Shown here piece by piece: positions 41,785 through 51,173 of a stretch of DNA of 64,000 nucleotides. Within the stretch, counting starts at the first letter, position 1; each line of letters opens with the position of its first letter. The position numbers and the translations under genes are program-made. The notes beneath the pieces are model-generated. The model was not told the origin of the DNA. It made no database searches and saw nothing but the letters and a program-made list of their open reading frames with translations. The DNA comes from Hyphomonadaceae bacterium UBA1933 (GTDB taxonomy: Bacteria; Pseudomonadota; Alphaproteobacteria; Caulobacterales; Aquidulcibacteraceae), in assembly GCA_002337085.1 (NCBI GenBank), contig DDFH01000006.1, positions 525,098 to 589,097 on the forward strand. The letters run 5' to 3'.

Positions 41785-43557
41785 CTAAAACTCATCAAGT
41801 CCCATTTCCATCATGGTTTTTGAGCCAGCCTTGATTTTGCCAAGATGGGCATCAACCATTGGAACAATACGTTCCATGAAATATGTGCCGGTTTTGATTT
41901 TGGTTTTCGCAAATTCGCTATTATCATTGCCTAGTGCTAGACCTTGTTTACACCAGCTAAAGGCAAGGGCGGTAATGCCGAACAAATGCATATAATCATA
42001 TGATGAGCCGGCGGCATTGTTGAAATTGGTTAGGCCGTTTTTCATCATCCAAAGGCTAGCATCAAATAATGCGTTTTTCGCAGTTTTCAGACCTTCTTTG
42101 AATTTTTTCAACTCACCTCTTTTACCAACTTCATTCGCCAATTTATCGCATTCGCCAAAGAAGCGTTGGATTGCACGACCGTTGTTTGCGCCGATTTTAC
42201 GACCCACAAGGTCAAGTGCTTGAACGCCGTTTGCGCCTTCATAAATCATGGCAATACGGGCATCACGTACAAATTGGCTCATGCCCCATTCTTCGATAAA
42301 GCCATGACCGCCATAAACTTGTTGCGCCATAACCGCATTATCAAAGCCTTTATCGGTGAAATAGCCTTTCATAACTGGCGTCATAAGTGCCATATAATCT
42401 TCGGCAATTTCTTTTTGTTTTTTGTCATCAGATAAATGTGCAATATCTGATAACAAAGCCACCCAATATAAAAGACCACGCGCGCCTTCGTTAAATGACT
42501 TAATATCCATCAACATACGGCGCACATCAGGGTGAACAATAATCGGATCCGCAGGGCCATCTTTATTAACCGCACCAGTTAATGCGCGCCCCTGAATACG
42601 GTCTTTGGCATAGGTAAGCGCATTTTGATATGCGATTTCTGATTGGGCAAGACCTTGAAGTGCAACGCCAAGGCGCGCCTCATTCATCATGACGAACATG
42701 GCTTTTAGGCCTTTGTTCTCTTCACCAACCAAATAACCTTTTGCACCATCATAATTCATGACGCAGGTTGCATTGCCATGAATACCCATTTTTTCTTCAA
42801 GCTTGCCACATTTAACTGGGTTGCGTGCACCAAGTGAACCGTCTTCATTGACCATGAATTTAGGTACGATGAAAAGTGAGATACCTTTTGTGCCTTCTGG
42901 TGCGCCTTCGATACGGGCAAGCACCAGGTGAATGATATTTTCCGCCATGTCATGTTCACCAGCGGAAATGAAAATCTTTTGCCCTGTAATGTCATATGAA
43001 CCATCGGCATTTGGTACGGCTTTGGTGCGAAGAAGCCCCAAATCGGTTCCGCAATGTGGCTCGGTAAGGTTCATTGTACCGGTCCACGTGCCGTCAACCA
43101 TTTTTGGAAGATATTTTTGTTTTAATTCATCATTGGCATGAACAAGAATTGCCGCATATGCGCCACGGCTTAGGCCAGGATACATTGCCCATGACATGTT
43201 TGCCGATGATACCATCTCGCTCAAGGCAACAGAAAGATAATATGGCAGACCCTGCCCACCAAATTCAGGCAATGCACCAATAGTTGACCAGCCGCCTTCG
43301 ATATATTGATTATAGGCATCTTTAAAACCATCTGGGGTGGTTACATTGCCATCGGCGTCTAATTTACAACCCTGATGATCGCCAACTTTGTTAAGTGGTG
43401 TCAGAACTTCAGAGCAGAATTTCGCCATTTCTTCCAAAATTGCCGAGCGTGTATCTTTGTCGGCATCGGCAAAACCGGCAAGATTTTGATGTGCATCTAC
43501 ATTGAGTGTTTGATTAAGCAAAAATTCAATGTCTTTTACGGGTGCTTTATAATACAT
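41785..43557 (-). CDS. Acyl-CoA dehydrogenase, DmdC-like long form
   Basis: A 590-residue flavoprotein dehydrogenase with the extra C-terminal domain of the DmdC (3-methylmercaptopropionyl-CoA dehydrogenase) group. It begins MYYKAPVKDIEFLLNQTL, as these proteins do. The FAD-binding TGTMNLTEPHCGTDLGLLRT segment lies near residue 155, and MIYEGANGVQALDLVGRKIG near residue 440 holds the catalytic Glu region. The true acyl chain is unknown; many such paralogs handle medium-chain substrates. The start overlaps the stop of the upstream merR gene by one base, so the pair is one operon under the palindromic operator upstream. Confidence 0.88.
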   Translation of the reverse strand: MYYKAPVKDIEFLLNQTLNVDAHQNLAGFADADKDTRSAILEEMAKFCSEVLTPLNKVGDHQGCKLDADGNVTTPDGFKDAYNQYIEGGWSTIGALPEFGGQGLPYYLSVALSEMVSSANMSWAMYPGLSRGAYAAILVHANDELKQKYLPKMVDGTWTGTMNLTEPHCGTDLGLLRTKAVPNADGSYDITGQKIFISAGEHDMAENIIHLVLARIEGAPEGTKGISLFIVPKFMVNEDGSLGARNPVKCGKLEEKMGIHGNATCVMNYDGAKGYLVGEENKGLKAMFVMMNEARLGVALQGLAQSEIAYQNALTYAKDRIQGRALTGAVNKDGPADPIIVHPDVRRMLMDIKSFNEGARGLLYWVALLSDIAHLSDDKKQKEIAEDYMALMTPVMKGYFTDKGFDNAVMAQQVYGGHGFIEEWGMSQFVRDARIAMIYEGANGVQALDLVGRKIGANNGRAIQRFFGECDKLANEVGKRGELKKFKEGLKTAKNALFDASLWMMKNGLTNFNNAAGSSYDYMHLFGITALAFSWCKQGLALGNDNSEFAKTKIKTGTYFMERIVPMVDAHLGKIKAGSKTMMEMGLDEF

Positions 43558-43997
43558 TACTTTACCTCACCTTTTGTATCAATTTCCGTTTTACGGATAA
43601 ATTCAAGTTCATCTTCAACCCGTTTTGTATGGGTAATCAGGTCGTTGATGGTTTCTTCGAGATCGATTTTCTGTTGTTCAAGCGCCTTGATTTGCGCTTT
43701 GAAAATAAGAATTGCTTCTTCGCTTTGTTTTAACTTGCCGCCCTTAAGGTCATAAAGATTCAAAAGTTCAGCAATTTTTTCGAGGCGTAACCCAATGCGT
43801 TTTCCTTGAAGCGCCAATGAAAGGCGTGCGCGGTCGCGTGCTGAATAAATCCGGCTTGTGCCACGGCGTGTAGGGAATAAAATGCCCTTGTCTTCATAAA
43901 AGCGCAAAGTCCTTGTGGTCGTGCCAAATTCTTTGCACAACTCACGGATGGAATAGGTTTTTCGCTCCCTGTCATTATCGGATATTTTTTTGTCCAT
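43557..43997 (-). CDS. MerR family transcriptional regulator
   Basis: A 146-residue MerR protein. The helix-turn-helix and wing occupy YSIRELCKEFGTTTRTLRFY and GILFPTRRG near residues 14-47, followed by the dimer coiled coil (about 75-130). No metal-binding cysteines are present beyond one Cys in the HTH. The ATG at 43997 is chosen over upstream codons because the reading frame before it runs into the operator. Its partner is an acyl-CoA dehydrogenase, as for LiuR-type regulators of acyl-CoA degradation (family knowledge). It probably responds to an acyl-CoA or a related catabolite. Confidence 0.9.
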   Translation of the reverse strand: MDKKISDNDRERKTYSIRELCKEFGTTTRTLRFYEDKGILFPTRRGTSRIYSARDRARLSLALQGKRIGLRLEKIAELLNLYDLKGGKLKQSEEAILIFKAQIKALEQQKIDLEETINDLITHTKRVEDELEFIRKTEIDTKGEVK

Positions 43998-44014
43998 AAG
44001 ACAGCCATAAAATA

Positions 44015-44040
44015 AATTTACGTTTACGTCAACGTAAATT
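44015..44040. promoter_or_regulatory. MerR operator palindrome
   Basis: AATTTACGTT, six bases, then AACGTAAATT: a perfect inverted repeat with 10-bp arms, 18 bases upstream of the merR start. It contains the TTTACGT half-sites known for LiuR/SoxR-like MerR proteins of fatty- and amino-acid catabolism. Confidence 0.75.
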
Positions 44041-44177
44041 TTGTAACTTCCTAACAATTAATAGGCGCAAAATGTGGTCAAATTTTGAAATCGCACACCA
44101 ATGAAGGGAAAAGGAGTGATTAAAAATATTTTTCTTTTATGGTTAATAAAAGGTTAATTAAAAATCGGTGTGTGTCT

Positions 44178-44555
44178 ATGAAAAAAGTGATTTTGCTTGC
44201 ATTAGGTGGCTTAAGTTTGATTTCATCTGCATCCTTGGCACAAAGCTATCAAAGAGTTTCGCAAGCCATGAATATTGCCGCGCCGCGTAATCAAATGCGT
44301 GAAACCGTAATTGCATCAAATGGCTATGAGGCTGCACCATATGCTTATGGTTATGTAACCAATTTACCGGAAGACGGCAAATGGCGTTATATTGAGGCAC
44401 GTTGTTATCAATCACAAAATGGTCAAACCTGTGTTGATGGGCATTGGGCCCGCAAAGAACGCGGCAAATGTGAACAAGTTACACAGCATAGTGTAAAGCA
44501 GGGGCAATACATTCGTATTGTTTCTGGTGGTAAAGTTTCTACTTGCCGTGATTAG
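44178..44555 (+). CDS. Small exported cysteine-containing protein of unknown function
   Basis: A 125-residue protein with a clear signal peptide, MKKVILLALGGLSLISSASLA, with predicted cleavage after ALA near residue 21. The mature part has four cysteines (CYQSQNGQTC, GKCEQV and the final STCRD), likely two disulfides. I recognise no domain. The ATG at 44178 is chosen over one 39 bases upstream because it starts the signal peptide directly. It stands alone between merR and the podJ-like gene. Confidence 0.75.
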   Translation: MKKVILLALGGLSLISSASLAQSYQRVSQAMNIAAPRNQMRETVIASNGYEAAPYAYGYVTNLPEDGKWRYIEARCYQSQNGQTCVDGHWARKERGKCEQVTQHSVKQGQYIRIVSGGKVSTCRD

Positions 44556-44654
44556 GTTTTAATATAGTTTTATTTGTCTTTTAATGTTGAAAAATATTTA
44601 GTCTTTATATTTCAACAATATAAAACTTCACCAATATATTATGTTTAATAATTA

Positions 44655-44696
44655 TTAACCATATTTTTACCAACTCATTTCATTTCTCAATGAATC
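44655..44696 (+). promoter_or_regulatory. CtrA-like site and GANTC site upstream of the podJ-like gene
   Basis: TTAA-N7-TTTA at 44655-44669 is one base off the TTAA-N7-TTAA CtrA consensus. A GAATC (GANTC, the CcrM methylation target) lies at 44692-44696. Both are about 90-130 bp before the podJ-like ATG. In Caulobacter podJ is cell-cycle regulated, so this may be its control region (inference). Confidence 0.4.
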
Positions 44697-44785
44697 GAAG
44701 AAGTCGAACTATATCCGAATTGTGTCTGTGAAGCAGATTTTGTTGGTTTGGCCCTTTGATAATGACGCATAGTTATTTTTGAGCA

Positions 44786-47700
44786 ATGAGCATGAATCAA
44801 ACAAAAGAAAATTCGGAACCGCTTAAAAACCCTTGGAGTATAAAGGGGATAAAGCCGAATAACCGCGAGGCTGCGAAGCAGATTGCCGGTGAAAACGGCC
44901 TTACTATTGGTGAATGGATTAACAATTTAATCGAAGAAGCCGATAGTAAAAGTGATTCGGAAAAGGCTCTTTTACACGCTCTTGATAATCAACCTGTTTA
45001 TCCTGAAGAAGTCGAAGTTCAAAAGCCAAAGGCTGAATCACTGCGTGATATTTATAAACAATATAGCTCTAATCAAAATGATACCCAATATACTGGCGCA
45101 AAGCCTGTATTCGGTAATGCTATAAAAGACGTCAACCCGTCACCCTTTTCCAGCAGAGCAGACGATATGAACCAGCCAGAAAATCTTGGCATCAATTATG
45201 ATGACATGCCAAAAGCCAACCCAGTTCAAAATGAAACTTCAAGACTTGCTCTTGCAATGGAAATGCTGAACCGAAAGCTTGAGACAGTGTCGCAACCGGT
45301 TGCGTTTGCCCAACCCGCTGCTGTGCCATTTGTACAGCCTGCGCCAATTGCAAATAATAATGCTTATGCCCCAATTCCATTGGTTGGCAGCGATAGAAAT
45401 GTTGAAAGCCTTGCCCGTCGTCTTGAAGATGGAGAAGCCCGTCTTGAGAGAAAAAGTGAAAGAATCACCAACACACTTGAAGATTTAAAAGAAGCGCAAA
45501 ATACAATTAATGAAAAATTGCGCCGTCTTGAAAGCAACGATAATAATCAACGCACTATTCATTCTTTGCAAGCGCTTGAAACCTCGCTTGATTCAATCAT
45601 GCGTCAACTAAGCGATACCAATTCGCGCACCACCCGCATCGAGCAGGAATTGGTAAATGAAAAGAATAATCGCCTTACACCGGCTGACGTTGAAAAAATT
45701 CTCGAAAAATCTGTCAATGAGATTAATTCGAGCGTGGCAACACAATTTGGTAAGTTCAATGACCGCCTAACAAATGTTGAAGATTTTAACAATAAAAATG
45801 CCGAGCATACAGAGAAGACTAATGCCTCTATGCGTGATGCTTTGGTTGAATTGTCTGCTCGCCTTGCTAATCTTGAAGGCGATGACAATGAACGTATGCG
45901 CCAAGATATCGAGGGCCGTATCGCAACACTTGTGGGTAGAATTGCCGATATTGAAGATAATATCGAGACAATTGTTGCCAAGACCCAAGCCGAAGCCCAA
46001 GAAAAATATTCCGGCATTATCAATGAATTAAATGATCGTATCGAAGCCAGTGAAAAAGGGACAGTTGATGCGATTGAAAACATCGGTAATAAATTAATCA
46101 GCACTGCTGAATCTATGGATAGAAGAATACGTGAGATTGAAGAAATCAACGCCAATGCCAAAGATTCACACCTTGCTGTTAAAATGGAAATCGGCAGACT
46201 TAGTAATGCAATTGATGAACGCCTGAACGAGCTTGAAAGCGGGTCTTCTACGGTTGTTAATCAGGCCAATGCACATTTGAACACAATTGCCGAACAATTA
46301 AATACACGTCTAGGCGTTTTTGAAAATCGTAGCCGTGAATTAGAAGACCGAATTAAAAAGCAAGAGCATGTTATTGAGTCACGTTTTGAAAGTGCGCACG
46401 AGGATATTACCGATCTTGTTCGCAAAAATACTGTTGAATCAAGCAAGTTAATTGATGACAAGCTAAACATTTTTGAAACCCGCCTTAGCGCTGCGCAAGA
46501 TATGGCCCAATCAATAACCAAGCCATTGCATGAGACCTTGGTTGATTTGGTGGAACGTCTTGAAAATATGGAATTGGGTAATAAAAATAATGTATATTCC
46601 GAAGCCATCAAGCCATCAAAATATTCATATCAATTGAACCAAGCAAAAGATGCGCCATCTGATATCAAGCTTGCAATGATTGATGAGCCAGAAGAAGCTC
46701 ATGAAACATTATCTATACCGCAAGAAGATGCCAAAATTGCAGATGCACATATAGATGCGGTTAGCATGCCTGTTCAAATGGAAACTTTGGAACAAGATGA
46801 AATTGATCCATTTGGTTTAGGTGGTTTTGCCTCAAATGATGAGCATAATTCATTGGCATCTGAATTGGATGATATTTTCAGCCATGACAAAGCGGCAAAA
46901 GCGGAAACTCATGCAAAGATTCCTGAATTTGAAGTTCCTGAATATTCGATTCCCGATTATGAATTGCCTGTGCCCGGTGCATTGAGCGATGCTGAAAATT
47001 TAGCGCTTGAAGAAGAGTTAAAAGCACCAAAAGATTTTAAAATCCCATCTGAAGGTCGCTTATTCGCAAGTGATGATAAAGCAGACGATGTCTTTATTTC
47101 AGAATCTGATGAAGATTTTAATTTCTTCAATGAACCTAATATCGAAGAAAATGATTTTTTGCGTCATGAAGATGATGATATTGATGAAGCCGTATTTAGT
47201 AATAAAGCCACTGGTAAAAATGATGATGATTTGACTTTATTGTCTGAATTTGAGGGTGATTATAACCCTAATTCACAGGAATTATTGCAAAGCAAAACCT
47301 ATGAATTCGATAGTGAGCTAAACAACGAGCAAGATGGGTCTAATGAGCGCAAACCATTTGGTCAGGATTATTTGGAAAAAGCCCGTATGGCGGCTATTTC
47401 TGCTGCTGATGAAAAAGGTAAAAAACAAGGTAAGGTAAAAAAAAAGCCTCTGGAAGCTTCTTCCAAACCTGGTTCAGAAGCGGCAAAAAAACTAAAACAA
47501 ACCAAGCCAGCAAAGCTGCATGACTTAAATTCAAAAAATATTGAACATAAGCCAGTTGTTTCACCATTAGGTGTCGCTCTGGCAGGGGTTTTGGTTGCGT
47601 CTGGTGCATATGCTGGCTACAATTATTTGCAACAACAGAAAGTGGTTAAAACCAGCTCTGATTTGCCTGCCGCAATAAAAAATCATGAGGCCGTAACAAC

Positions 47701-48511
47701 TGGACAGGCTGCGACAGCTTCTGCACAAATTTCTGCACCAACAACCTCAGAAGCATTACCTGTTGCTGCGCTGGCTACACAAGCGACAGTGCCAACGGCT
47801 GCAAATACAACAGCTAAGCCACAAGAAGTGATTAAACCTGCCGCAAATGTAACAAAAACAAATGAAATCAAACCTGTTGCACAAGAGGCTAAGAAGCCTG
47901 ACGTAAAAAAAGTTGAGCCTAAAAAGATGTCGTCCAATGCCATGCCGGCGATTGCGAGCGCTGCTAGCCAACCTGCCGCAAAAACCGTTTATGGTCAGGC
48001 ATTGGCGTTAGAGCAAGCGGGAAACTTTAAAGGTGCAGCTGAAATCTATGTCAAAGCTGCTGCCGCAGGTGATACGCGTGCCATGAATAAATTGTCGAAA
48101 ATGTTTGAACGTGGGCAGGGTGTACCAAAAGACATTAAAAAAGCCAAAGCACTAACCGAACAAGCGGCTCTTGCTGGTTCGCGTCAGGCGCAACACAATC
48201 TTGGTGTATATTATGCCGATGGTGAAGGCGGCGAAAAAAATTATGCCAAAGCGGCTGATAATTTCCGTAAAGCTGCAAAACGTGGCATGACAGACAGCCA
48301 ATTTAATCTTGGTGCAATGGCCGAACGTGGCATTGGAACCGATAAGAATCCAAAAGAGGCATATTATTGGTATTCACTTGCAGCAAAAAGTGGTGATACC
48401 GATGCCAAGTCACACGCGCAAGATATTGCGGGCAAACTTAGTGCTGCTGACAAGGCCGAAACCGACCGCCGGATAAATACTTTCCGCCCTGAACAAGGTG
48501 GGTTTGAATAG
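44786..48511 (+). CDS. podJ: PodJ-like polar localisation factor with coiled coil, TM helix and Sel1 repeats
   Basis: A 1241-residue scaffold. The N-terminus NPWSIKGIKPNNREAAKQIA ... LTIGEWINNLI matches the conserved start of PodJ. Residues about 210-600 form a long coiled coil. An acidic low-complexity linker follows, then one transmembrane helix near residues 927-946. The periplasmic end has three to four Sel1-type TPR repeats (for example GDTRAMNKLSKMFERGQGV and SRQAQHNLGVYYADGEG, about 1068-1215). It ends soon after, so the peptidoglycan-binding domain I recall for Caulobacter PodJ seems absent. PodJ organises new-pole proteins, including PleC in Caulobacter. A strong terminator follows. 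Confidence 0.8.
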   Translation: MSMNQTKENSEPLKNPWSIKGIKPNNREAAKQIAGENGLTIGEWINNLIEEADSKSDSEKALLHALDNQPVYPEEVEVQKPKAESLRDIYKQYSSNQNDTQYTGAKPVFGNAIKDVNPSPFSSRADDMNQPENLGINYDDMPKANPVQNETSRLALAMEMLNRKLETVSQPVAFAQPAAVPFVQPAPIANNNAYAPIPLVGSDRNVESLARRLEDGEARLERKSERITNTLEDLKEAQNTINEKLRRLESNDNNQRTIHSLQALETSLDSIMRQLSDTNSRTTRIEQELVNEKNNRLTPADVEKILEKSVNEINSSVATQFGKFNDRLTNVEDFNNKNAEHTEKTNASMRDALVELSARLANLEGDDNERMRQDIEGRIATLVGRIADIEDNIETIVAKTQAEAQEKYSGIINELNDRIEASEKGTVDAIENIGNKLISTAESMDRRIREIEEINANAKDSHLAVKMEIGRLSNAIDERLNELESGSSTVVNQANAHLNTIAEQLNTRLGVFENRSRELEDRIKKQEHVIESRFESAHEDITDLVRKNTVESSKLIDDKLNIFETRLSAAQDMAQSITKPLHETLVDLVERLENMELGNKNNVYSEAIKPSKYSYQLNQAKDAPSDIKLAMIDEPEEAHETLSIPQEDAKIADAHIDAVSMPVQMETLEQDEIDPFGLGGFASNDEHNSLASELDDIFSHDKAAKAETHAKIPEFEVPEYSIPDYELPVPGALSDAENLALEEELKAPKDFKIPSEGRLFASDDKADDVFISESDEDFNFFNEPNIEENDFLRHEDDDIDEAVFSNKATGKNDDDLTLLSEFEGDYNPNSQELLQSKTYEFDSELNNEQDGSNERKPFGQDYLEKARMAAISAADEKGKKQGKVKKKPLEASSKPGSEAAKKLKQTKPAKLHDLNSKNIEHKPVVSPLGVALAGVLVASGAYAGYNYLQQQKVVKTSSDLPAAIKNHEAVTTGQAATASAQISAPTTSEALPVAALATQATVPTAANTTAKPQEVIKPAANVTKTNEIKPVAQEAKKPDVKKVEPKKMSSNAMPAIASAASQPAAKTVYGQALALEQAGNFKGAAEIYVKAAAAGDTRAMNKLSKMFERGQGVPKDIKKAKALTEQAALAGSRQAQHNLGVYYADGEGGEKNYAKAADNFRKAAKRGMTDSQFNLGAMAERGIGTDKNPKEAYYWYSLAAKSGDTDAKSHAQDIAGKLSAADKAETDRRINTFRPEQGGFE

Positions 48512-48544
48512 ATAGCACGCCTATTTTTTGATGCTAATAAATTT

Positions 48545-48574
48545 AAAAGGACTTGCCATCAGCAAGTCCTTTTT
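48545..48574. terminator. Bidirectional intrinsic terminator between podJ-like and ispG
   Basis: AAAAGGACTTGC and GCAAGTCCTTTT form a perfect 12-bp stem with a CATCA loop. A and T runs on either side serve both convergent genes. Confidence 0.9.
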
Positions 48575-48575
48575 A

Positions 48576-49688
48576 TTATTTCATTTCTTCGGCACGTTTT
48601 TCGACCATTTCAACAATGCGGTCAATCATTTCTTCGTTTTCAGCTTTGGCAATTGTTTTGCCATTAAGATAAATCATGCCAGAGCCTTTGCCGCCGCCAG
48701 TAAAGCCAATATCGGTAAATAATGCCTCACCTGGGCCATTTACTACGCAGCCAATCACCGAAAGTGAGATTGGTTTAGTAATATGTGCAAGGCGCTCTTC
48801 AAGCTTTTCAACGGTTCTGATGACATCAAACCCTTGGCGGGCGCATGATGGGCAAGAAATGATATTAACACCACGTGTGCGAAGGCCAAGTGATTTTAAA
48901 ATATCAAACCCAACGCGAACTTCTTCTTCTGGTTCAGCGGATAATGAAACGCGAATTGTATCACCGATACCGGCCCATAATAAATTACCAAGTCCAATTG
49001 ATGATTTAACCGTGCCAATTCGTTTGCCACCCGCCTCGGTAACGCCAAGGTGCAAAGGACAATCAATCGCATCGGCAAGCGCCATATAGGCGGCAACGGT
49101 TAAGAATGCGTCTGAGGCTTTGACAGAAATTTTAAATTCATGGAAATCATGATCTTGCAAAATTTTGGCATGGCTTAGGGCGCTTTCAACCATGGCTTCG
49201 GGGCATGGCTCGCCGTATTTTTCTAATAAATCTGGCTCTAATGAACCTGCGTTTACACCAATACGGATTGCGCAGCCGTAATCCTTGGCGGCCTTGGTAA
49301 CTTCTTTCACGCGGGATTCATTGCCAATATTGCCGGGGTTTATGCGAAGGCATGCCGCACCAGCCTGTGCGGATTCAATGGCGCGCTTATAGTGAAAGTG
49401 AATGTCGGCAATGATTGGAACTTGTGCTGCTTTTACAATTTCTTTTAGTGCGGCCGATGAATCGACATCGGGAACCGATACACGAACCAAATCTGCCCCA
49501 GCTTCTTCACAGCGTCTAATTTGGTCGATTGTTGCTTTGGCATCTGCGGTTAAAGTATTGGTCATGGTTTGCACGGAAATCGGTGCATCACCACCAATTT
49601 CAACATTGCCAACCTTGATTTTGCGTGACTTACGACGCTCGATATGGCGCCAAGGACGGATTGTATCAATATTATTATGATTGCTCAT
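48576..49688 (-). CDS. ispG: 4-hydroxy-3-methylbut-2-enyl-diphosphate synthase
   Basis: A 370-residue Fe-S enzyme (GcpE) of the MEP isoprenoid pathway that turns cyclic MEcPP into HMBPP. The N-terminal VNIGGDAPISVQTMTNT-like block (VEIGGDAPISVQTMTN near residue 28), ADIHFHYKRAI near residue 94 and the cluster-binding CPSCARQGFDV near residue 259 with GCVVNGPGEA near residue 298 (three cysteines) are diagnostic. rodZ lies upstream on the same strand, 162 bases away, an arrangement also common in Gammaproteobacteria. Confidence 0.97.
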   Translation of the reverse strand: MSNHNNIDTIRPWRHIERRKSRKIKVGNVEIGGDAPISVQTMTNTLTADAKATIDQIRRCEEAGADLVRVSVPDVDSSAALKEIVKAAQVPIIADIHFHYKRAIESAQAGAACLRINPGNIGNESRVKEVTKAAKDYGCAIRIGVNAGSLEPDLLEKYGEPCPEAMVESALSHAKILQDHDFHEFKISVKASDAFLTVAAYMALADAIDCPLHLGVTEAGGKRIGTVKSSIGLGNLLWAGIGDTIRVSLSAEPEEEVRVGFDILKSLGLRTRGVNIISCPSCARQGFDVIRTVEKLEERLAHITKPISLSVIGCVVNGPGEALFTDIGFTGGGKGSGMIYLNGKTIAKAENEEMIDRIVEMVEKRAEEMK

Positions 49689-49850
49689 TTGGTGCGTTTT
49701 CTTTTATTTGCCGCTTTATGTGCTTTTAGGCTTCCCCTTTAGCATTAACATAAGGTGCTTTCCAGATTTTTTGTTATTGATTGCAGGTTTTTGATTAGTC
49801 CAATTAATTTTGCAATGCGTATAAGGCAATAAAATGAACTTTACACGAGT

Positions 49851-50870
49851 TTATTGTGCTGGTTTGTTTGCCGTGGTTGCGGTTTGCGGCACAGGTTGTG
49901 TAACCGGTGCAGTAGCAGGTGCAATTGTAGCAGGTGTTGCGTTATTAACTGTGGCGGTTGGTTTTGCATTGGTTTGCAGTTGTGCTTGTTTAGCGGCCTT
50001 TGCAGCCTCTGCTTGTTGTTGTGCTGCTATTGCTGCGGCTTCTTCTTTTGCACGGGCATCAGCCATGGTTTTTAAATCAGGAACGCGCCACATTGAAACC
50101 GGTGTATGACCAGCGCCAACAGGAATAGAAAAACCGTAACCATTTACAACAAATGCACCAGCATCATCAGCAGAAATTATGAAACGACCAAGCCCATCGG
50201 TTGAAACATTCTCACCTGGGTTAATATATCTATCCATAACCAATGCGCCATCTTCAGAACGCAAAACAAGGCGCGCCTTACGTGATGCTTGGATGCCGAT
50301 AATCGGGTCAATCGCAACAATTGGACGTGACGCGGTTTTAATATCCTTGTCAGACCATTCTTTAATCGCTTCATCAGGTGCTTTGATTACTTCGTCGGAT
50401 TTTGGCGCGGCAATATTATTAATTACAGAAGTCGCAACCAACCAAACGATAAGGCCAAAGCCAATAAAGATACCAAATGGCAATGCAAATTGATTTTTCA
50501 ATACTTTGCGGTTTTCTTCGTTTCGCTTCTGCTCTGGCGACCAAGCCTCTTTATAATCGTCAACAATTGCTTTGATGTCTGCAAAATCAAGTAATTCGGC
50601 ATATGCCTTCACATAGCCAAGTGCATAGCCAAGGCCGGGAAGGCGTGAAAACTGCATAGATTCTATGGCGGCAATCTGATCCGGTCTAAGTTTTAAAACC
50701 TGTGCAACTTGAACAACAGACAGACCCATTTCGCGACGTCTTTGTTGTAATTTTGCGCCCGCACCATCCGCTTCAGGATTATCAATCGAACTTACAACGC
50801 GCAAACGAACCTGAGAGGGCGATTTCGTCCTTGCAAATTCAACTAATTTTTGCGCCTCTTCAGGTGTCAT
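49851..50870 (-). CDS. rodZ: RodZ-like cell-shape protein (HTH, TM, DUF4115)
   Basis: A 339-residue bitopic protein. A cytoplasmic Xre-type helix-turn-helix (GAKLQQRRREMGLSVVQVAQ near residue 37 to GYVKAYAELLDF near residue 87) is followed by a transmembrane helix near residues 134-155 and a periplasmic DUF4115 domain with SRKARLVLRSEDGALVMDRY near residue 195 and GLGRFIISADDAGAFVVNGYG. The tail is Ala/Pro/Thr-rich and low complexity. RodZ links MreB to the membrane and controls rod shape. The plus-strand cysteine-rich frame here is only its complement. Confidence 0.9.
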   Translation of the reverse strand: MTPEEAQKLVEFARTKSPSQVRLRVVSSIDNPEADGAGAKLQQRRREMGLSVVQVAQVLKLRPDQIAAIESMQFSRLPGLGYALGYVKAYAELLDFADIKAIVDDYKEAWSPEQKRNEENRKVLKNQFALPFGIFIGFGLIVWLVATSVINNIAAPKSDEVIKAPDEAIKEWSDKDIKTASRPIVAIDPIIGIQASRKARLVLRSEDGALVMDRYINPGENVSTDGLGRFIISADDAGAFVVNGYGFSIPVGAGHTPVSMWRVPDLKTMADARAKEEAAAIAAQQQAEAAKAAKQAQLQTNAKPTATVNNATPATIAPATAPVTQPVPQTATTANKPAQ

Positions 50871-51173
50871 TCAAATTCCGCACTTTTACTTGATCAATTT
50901 AAACCAATTAATTGTTCAAACTTAAATTAAGGTTAAACCCATTCTATCACACAAGTCGAGATTGGAAATGTATCCCAAAAATGACAATGCGCGTCTATTG
51001 TCCTTAAATATAAGGTAGCATAGATTTATTATTAATTTATGTCACTAAATATGATTTTTGCACTGCAAACAAGCTCTATTTGATGTGATTTGAAAGAAAT
51101 GTCACATATTTATGCAGAAAGTGTATGGTGGTTGCACAAGTGTTACAAGTATTATTACAATAATGAAATGTAG
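50871..51173. other. 303-bp AT-rich intergenic region between rodZ and ptsP
   Basis: I see no gene here. It contains a small inverted repeat CCTTAAATATAAGG (51000-51013) and two close ACAAGT repeats near 51136-51151. Because both neighbours read leftwards, it should carry the rodZ promoter and the ptsP terminator, though no strong GC-rich terminator is visible. Confidence 0.6.

Noticed and set aside
49834..50109. Cysteine-rich plus-strand frame near rodZ
   Set aside because: It is the complement of the Ala/Gln-rich low-complexity tail of RodZ; the cysteines come from GCA codons read in reverse.
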